Part shown: positions 63,070 through 64,000 of the stretch, piece by piece | How positions within the stretch are numbered: the stretch's first letter is position 1 | How the letters are laid out: each line of letters begins with the position of its first letter | NCBI RefSeq assembly: GCF_937898475.1 | Contig: NZ_CALEJS010000016.1 | Coordinates: forward strand, 310,001-374,000 | Reading direction: 5' to 3' | Length of the DNA stretch: 64,000 nucleotides | Source: an uncultured Chitinophaga sp. | GTDB taxonomy: Bacteria; Bacteroidota; Bacteroidia; Chitinophagales; Chitinophagaceae | Program-made: the position numbers and the translations under genes | The notes under the pieces: model-generated | The model's database searches: none | Told to the model about the DNA's origin: nothing | Seen by the model: the letters and a program-made list of their open reading frames with translations, nothing else

Positions 63070-64000
63070 CTATGTTTTTTCTAATTGTTATTATCATATT
63101 GGCTTTCGTCTTTGACTATATCAATGGGTTTCACGATGCAGCCAACTCTATAGCGACAATTGTATCCACCAAGGTGCTCACGCCCTTTCAGGCTGTGCTC
63201 TGGGCGGCAGTATTCAATTTTGCCGCTTTTTTTATGTCAAAGTATATCTATGGGGAGTTCAGGGTAGGTAATACCATCGCCAAATCCGTATTTGAGCAGT
63301 ATATTACCCTGAAAGTGATCTTTTGCGGGCTGGTAGCCGCTATCGCCTGGAACCTGATGACCTGGTGGTACGGTATCCCCTCCTCCTCTTCGCATACCCT
63401 GATAGGCGGTTTCGTTGGGGCTGCCGTTGCCAATGCACACGGCTCATTCGACGTGATCAACTATTCCAAGGTAATGCCCACCGTATATTTTATTGTGCTG
63501 GCGCCCTTTATAGGTATGGTGGTGGCCTTTGTGATCACGATCCTTATCGTAAATATCTGTAAGAAGGCCAATCCTTTCCGGGCAGAGAACTGGTTCAAGC
63601 GACTGCAGCTGCTCTCTTCCGCAGCCCTGAGCCTTGGCCACGGCGGTAATGATGCACAGAAGGTAATGGGTATCATTGCAGCCGCCATGGTGGCGCATGG
63701 TTCTATCGAAAATATTACAGATGTGCCCAACTGGGTGCCTTTGGCCTGCTTCACGGCCATTGCGCTGGGCACCATGAGCGGCGGCTGGAAGATCGTAAAG
63801 ACCATGGGTACCCGTATTACCAAGGTGACACCGCTGGAAGGTGTGGCTGCTGAAAGCGCCGGTGCTATCACGCTTTATCTCACAGAATCGCTGGGTATTC
63901 CCGTAAGTACCACCCACACCATTACCGGATCTATCATCGGCGTTGGCGCAACAAAACGCCTCTCTGCCGTACGTTGGGGCGTTACGGTAAGCCTGCTCTG
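63070..64000 (+). CDS. PiT family inorganic phosphate transporter (partial)
   Basis: 310 residues visible; the frame runs off the right edge. Starts at the ATG 63070-63072. Signature repeats of the family: VFDYINGFHDAANSIATIVS (N-terminal) and SLGHGGNDAQKVMGII (C-terminal), both with the GxNDA-type core. Also PSSSSHTLIGGFVGAA and PVSTTHTITGSIIGVGA, the paired SSSHT/STTHT helices. Multiple membrane helices. It imports phosphate with cations (Na+ or H+), and forms an operon with the DUF47 gene. Confidence 0.95.

Overview
The window looks like a chromosomal segment of a soil-type Bacteroidetes bacterium, most likely a Chitinophaga or close relative in the Chitinophagaceae. The grounds are SusC/SusD with an ECF sigma/FecR pair, type IX secretion (T9SS) C-terminal tails, many SPII lipoproteins, -7 elements of the Bacteroidetes form TAnnTTTG, and a multi-module GH18 chitinase. 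All family calls were made by reading translations. No database search was run.

Layout. 0-7.3 kb: start of a lipoprotein hydrolase (cut by the window edge), a secreted GH18 chitinase, a lipocalin-like protein, AraC and Crp/Fnr regulators, two short-chain dehydrogenases (SDR), and a TetR regulator with three matching operator copies. About 7.4-19.15 kb: an integrated mobilizable element, visibly more A+T-rich than its flanks. It carries a Toprim protein, a candidate oriT, an accessory mobilization protein and a relaxase, then a seven-gene arsenic cluster (arsR, arsM, an exported ArsC-like protein without catalytic residues, arsC, acr3, a phosphoesterase and a small ORF), an XRE regulator, a SWIM zinc-finger protein, and a serine recombinase that has lost its catalytic N-terminus. 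The element ends against tRNA-Pro and tRNA-Ser. 19.4-22.8 kb: M28 peptidase and fabF. 22.8-33.2 kb: a polysaccharide utilization locus (sigma, FecR, SusC, SusD, GH16 enzyme) probably for a beta-1,3-glucan, with a divergent CE15 glucuronoyl esterase beside it. 34.6-55.2 kb: mostly housekeeping and envelope genes (uvrA, a DUF6452/DUF6048 pair, ElaA-type acetyltransferase, ModF-like ATPase, alpha-2-macroglobulin with pbpC, rarA, M13 peptidase, YHS lipoprotein). 55.2-64 kb: a region with a phosphate theme, holding a TonB-receptor relic, a beta-helix lipoprotein, a TonB-dependent receptor, a small unknown protein, an LpxH-like phosphoesterase, and a DUF47/PiT phosphate transport operon cut by the window end.

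The most notable signal is in the last region. Five minus-strand genes in a row (one a relic) share the same promoter design: tandem 5-mers (coding-strand consensus TAAYA) at an exact 11-bp period, ending exactly 9 bp before a -7 element. This is the geometry of a PhoB/OmpR-type activator site and predicts one regulon, plausibly for phosphate scavenging. Second in interest is the exported, active-site-less ArsC-like protein in the arsenic operon. Third is the deletion junction that joins a nucleotidyltransferase-like gene to the headless recombinase and probably strands the element.
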